The notes beneath the pieces were generated by a model. That model saw nothing but the letters and a program-made list of their open reading frames with translations, was not told where the DNA came from and did not search any database. Of a stretch of DNA of 7,315 nt, positions 4,956 through 7,315 are shown piece by piece. The stretch lies in the NCBI GenBank assembly GCA_029012525.1, contig JAQXMG010000072.1:1-7315 (forward strand), in the 5' to 3' direction. The position numbers and the translations under genes were made by a program. The stretch comes from a bacterium. Its GTDB lineage: Bacteria; Bacillota_I; Bacilli_A; RF39; UBA660. Position 1 is the first letter of the stretch. Every line of letters starts with the position of its first letter.

Positions 4956-6286
4956 TTTAATTCCTCCATTACTTCATTAAATGGTTTAACATAATCAAAA
5001 TTAAGAATTGCATAAATTGTTCCCTTTGATTGTTTTATTTCTTCTTTTGCATCAAATAAATCATAGTATACTTTTATTTTATCTTCAGGTATATTAGCAT
5101 ATTTTAATCTAACTGCTATATCATATTTTTGAGGTCCAGTACAAATAAATTTATCAACAGAGCCATCATTTAACAACTCAAAGTCAATATCATAAAGCCA
5201 AGATAAATCATCAAAATTATATCTTCTTGATATCTCTTTCCATCCTAAAATAATTGTCTTTTTAGCTTTAGATCTTGATGCAAAAAGAACTGATTGGTTA
5301 TAGGTTGATGCATTTTCTGCTTTGTTATTTAAAACATAAACATCTCTTTTTCCACATTTATAGTTTGAAAATATTTTATTATTATTGTTTATTTTTGAAA
5401 TACTTTTAGCTATTTTTTCATTGTTTAAATTATTTAGTGAAAGACAAGCAAAAGCACCAAGAGTATTATATAAATTAAATAACATATTGTTAGTAATACT
5501 AATTTTATATTTATTATTAATTTTTATTTCGTTTTTATCATAATTACAAGAAGTTATTTTATAAGTTAATTCAGGTCTTTTAAAATCACATTTAGGACAT
5601 TTATATGATCCTAAAGTTTCAATATTATAATAATCGTATTCCAAAGTACTTAAACACTTAGGACAACGATAAATATTTAAACTATTAAATTTATTATCTT
5701 TATAAGAATACTTTAATTTATCTATTCCAAAATAAGTAACATCATAAGTATTATCTAAATTAAATTTTAAAAGATAAGGATCGTCACCATTAATAATTAA
5801 TTTTATGTCCTTGTTTAAAGATTTTTTTATTTCATCAAATATAAAATCAAAATGTCTTTGACGAGGAGGTTGATCTCTTGTGATATTATTTATAACAACA
5901 TGTGTTGGTTTAACATAAGGAAAAACATATTTTGCATATCTTTCATCCATTTCAAAAACACAAACATCAGTATTTACAACACCTTTAATATTACAATTTT
6001 CAAGTAATGTTGATATTATTGCACTTCTTTCATTAGAACCTTTACCATTATAGGAAACTGTATAACCTAAATCTTTATAAACATTACTTATTATACTAGT
6101 AGTAGAACCTTTTCCTGAAGAACCAGTAACTGCAATAACAGTTTTAGGATATTTAAAATCACTTAAAATATTTTTATTAAGTTTATAACAAATATCACCA
6201 GGAAGCGAACTACCTCTTCCTATAAGTTTACATGCAAATAAAGAAAATTTTCCTATTATAATACTAAAAAAAGTTTTTATTTTCAT
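4952..6286 (-). CDS. MurT-like Mur ligase family protein
   Basis: This 444-residue protein is built like MurT, the Mur-ligase subunit that with GatD amidates the D-glutamate of lipid II. In order it shows the N-terminal GRGSSLPGD motif (23-31), a P-loop TGSSGKGSTTS (54-64), the Mg-binding EMDER (112-116) and TRDQPPRQRH (136-145). A Cys4 zinc ribbon is inserted in the middle domain (Cys208, 211, 230, 233), as in MurT. The C-terminal DUF1727-like domain contains DDLSWLYDIDFELL (359-372). The P-loop differs from MurT's GTNGKT and resembles the GKGS of folylpolyglutamate synthases. The usual ND-x-x-ADG motif is replaced by GWKEISRRYNF (348-358). I use ATG at 6286, since AAGGTGA (6293-6299) is 6 bases away; a TTG one codon earlier (6289) is only 3 bases from it. 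It is co-transcribed with the gatD-like gene. Confidence 0.8.
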   Translation of the reverse strand: MKIKTFFSIIIGKFSLFACKLIGRGSSLPGDICYKLNKNILSDFKYPKTVIAVTGSSGKGSTTSIISNVYKDLGYTVSYNGKGSNERSAIISTLLENCNIKGVVNTDVCVFEMDERYAKYVFPYVKPTHVVINNITRDQPPRQRHFDFIFDEIKKSLNKDIKLIINGDDPYLLKFNLDNTYDVTYFGIDKLKYSYKDNKFNSLNIYRCPKCLSTLEYDYYNIETLGSYKCPKCDFKRPELTYKITSCNYDKNEIKINNKYKISITNNMLFNLYNTLGAFACLSLNNLNNEKIAKSISKINNNNKIFSNYKCGKRDVYVLNNKAENASTYNQSVLFASRSKAKKTIILGWKEISRRYNFDDLSWLYDIDFELLNDGSVDKFICTGPQKYDIAVRLKYANIPEDKIKVYYDLFDAKEEIKQSKGTIYAILNFDYVKPFNEVMEELK

Positions 6287-6307
6287 CAATTATCACCTTC
6301 ATAAAAA

Positions 6308-6316
6308 AGTATACCA
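6308..6316 (-). promoter_or_regulatory. Extended -10 promoter for the murT-gatD-like operon
   Basis: On the minus strand TGG-TATACT (complement of 6308-6316) is an extended -10 box about 20 bases before the chosen start. The best -35 candidate, TTTACA (complement of 6336-6341), has a 22-base spacer, too long, so activity would rest on the extended -10. The ribosome binding site AAGGTGA is at complement 6293-6299. Confidence 0.5.
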
Positions 6317-6334
6317 CAAAAGATAATAAATTAC

Positions 6335-6363
6335 TTGTAAATTTCTAAAAAAAAAGATATAAT
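6335..6363 (+). promoter_or_regulatory. Promoter of the TasA-like surface protein gene
   Basis: TTGTAA (6335-6340) and a perfect TATAAT (6358-6363) are spaced by 17 bases on the plus strand. Transcription would start near 6370, about 25 bases before the ATG at 6395. The AAAGGA at 6378-6383 is the likely ribosome binding site, with an 11-base spacing. The promoter lies back to back with the minus-strand promoter in a 108-base divergent region. Confidence 0.65.
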
Positions 6364-6394
6364 TTTAGATAGATAGTAAAGGATATGTGATAAT

Positions 6395-7315
6395 ATGGAA
6401 AATAAAAATAAAAAACGAATTAAAATTGCCATGATTGTTGCAATTGTTGGTACTATATCTTTATTAGTAGGAATAAGTTATGCTATATTTAATACAGTAT
6501 TAGAGTCAAGTAAAGATCAAGTAATAAAAGTAGGATCAATTGCTTTAAAGCTTACAGAAGAAAATGGTGGAATAGAATTATTAAACTTAGAAGAGTTAAC
6601 GGATGAAGAAGGAATATCAAGTGATAATTATTACTCTTTTAGTATAGAAAACATTGGAAGTAATGATGCTTATTATGAAATTCAGTTAATAGATGATCCA
6701 ACACAAACTAGCACCTTATCCGCTAATTATGTAAGAGCAAATGTTGAAGTAGATGGTGTATCAAAACCAGCTGTTAATATAGAAACATCTGGAAGAGTAA
6801 TTTATCAAGATACAATAACTGCGGGAACAACAAAAAATTATAAATTAAGAATATGGTTGAATTTTGGAAGTTTAACAACTGAAGAAAAACAGGCACTATT
6901 AAATCAAGAAGCTTATTTTAAAATAAAAATTATAGCAGAACAAATAGTAGATAATAATTTAGATAAGAGTGGAGCAAATAAACCGGAATTAGCAACAAAT
7001 ATGATACCAGTATATTATGATGAAACAACTGAAGTATGGAAAAAAGCAAATAGTAACAATAGTGATGAAACAAATAAATGGTATGATTATGATAATAAAA
7101 TGTGGGCTAATGCAGTAACAGTAAGTGAAACAAATAGAGAAACATATTTAAATGCGGAAGTTGGAACAGAAATAAGTATGAATGATATAAATACAATGTG
7201 GGTATGGATACCAAGATTTAGTGCAACAGGTGATACCGCAAATTATAATGGAGGAACAATAGATAGTCCTAGAGCATTTGATATAACCTTTGTTGATAAT
7301 AAAACAAGTGCTCAT
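6395..7315 (+). CDS. TasA/SipW-type secreted surface protein, N-terminal part (partial)
   Basis: The frame is open from ATG 6395 to the window edge (307 codons, no stop), so the C-terminus is missing. Residues 1-10 are basic and polar, and 11-31 form one hydrophobic segment ending VGISYAIFN. This resembles the signal region of TasA/camelysin-type proteins, where cleavage by a SipW-like signal peptidase occurs near a T/SYA-x-F motif. After it come VGSIALKL (46-53) and a beta-rich domain with SIENIGSNDAYYEIQL (82-97), the usual TasA-like pattern. From about residue 200 the character changes: Trp- and Asn-rich repeats such as WYDYDNKMWANAV and MWVWIPRFSATG, a pattern I associate with large surface proteins of gut Bacillota. 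No signal peptidase gene lies in the window. The role is likely an extracellular matrix or surface protein; the exact function is unknown. Confidence 0.7.
   Translation, partial: MENKNKKRIKIAMIVAIVGTISLLVGISYAIFNTVLESSKDQVIKVGSIALKLTEENGGIELLNLEELTDEEGISSDNYYSFSIENIGSNDAYYEIQLIDDPTQTSTLSANYVRANVEVDGVSKPAVNIETSGRVIYQDTITAGTTKNYKLRIWLNFGSLTTEEKQALLNQEAYFKIKIIAEQIVDNNLDKSGANKPELATNMIPVYYDETTEVWKKANSNNSDETNKWYDYDNKMWANAVTVSETNRETYLNAEVGTEISMNDINTMWVWIPRFSATGDTANYNGGTIDSPRAFDITFVDNKTSAH

Overview
This is a very AT-rich chromosomal window from a walled, low-GC Gram-positive bacterium (Bacillota). FtsA, FtsZ and a MurT/GatD-like pair argue for a dividing, peptidoglycan-bearing cell. TGA is a true stop (it ends both murT- and gatD-like genes) and Trp is always TGG, so the mycoplasma code does not apply. 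The overall look (AT-rich genes, a TasA-like surface protein, a small genome style) suggests an uncultured gut Bacilli/RF39- or Erysipelotrichia-like lineage, but that placement is inference.

Left part (1-471): the last codons of a plus-strand gene, a strong terminator, then about 300 bases with no intact gene. That stretch holds what looks like a decayed short gene, a weak terminator-like hairpin and the promoter of the division operon. Division operon (472-2832): ftsA and ftsZ overlap by one base and form a compact two-gene unit with its own promoter and a terminator that begins inside the ftsZ stop codon. Next comes a small five-helix membrane protein of the putative ABC-transporter type IV (CmpB/COG4905) family.

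Middle part (3500-4314): a RelB/DinJ-like antitoxin and YafQ-like toxin, driven by a near-consensus promoter, sit between two 44-bp perfect direct repeats. Each repeat contains a bidirectional terminator hairpin plus the last ten sense codons and the stop of the convergent gatD-like gene. The simplest reading is that a 767-bp toxin-antitoxin unit was inserted at, or duplicated with, the 3' end of the gatD-like gene while leaving that gene intact.

Right part (4281-7315): on the minus strand, a murT-like Mur ligase and a gatD-like amidotransferase overlap by ATGA. Both are divergent: the gatD-like protein lacks the family's catalytic Cys and His, and the murT-like protein has an altered P-loop and altered signature motifs. 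They may not perform standard lipid II amidation. Divergently transcribed from them, and running off the window end, is a secreted or surface TasA/SipW-type protein with an N-terminal membrane segment.

The two most unusual signals are the repeat-bounded toxin-antitoxin cassette and the nucleophile-less GatD paired with a variant MurT.
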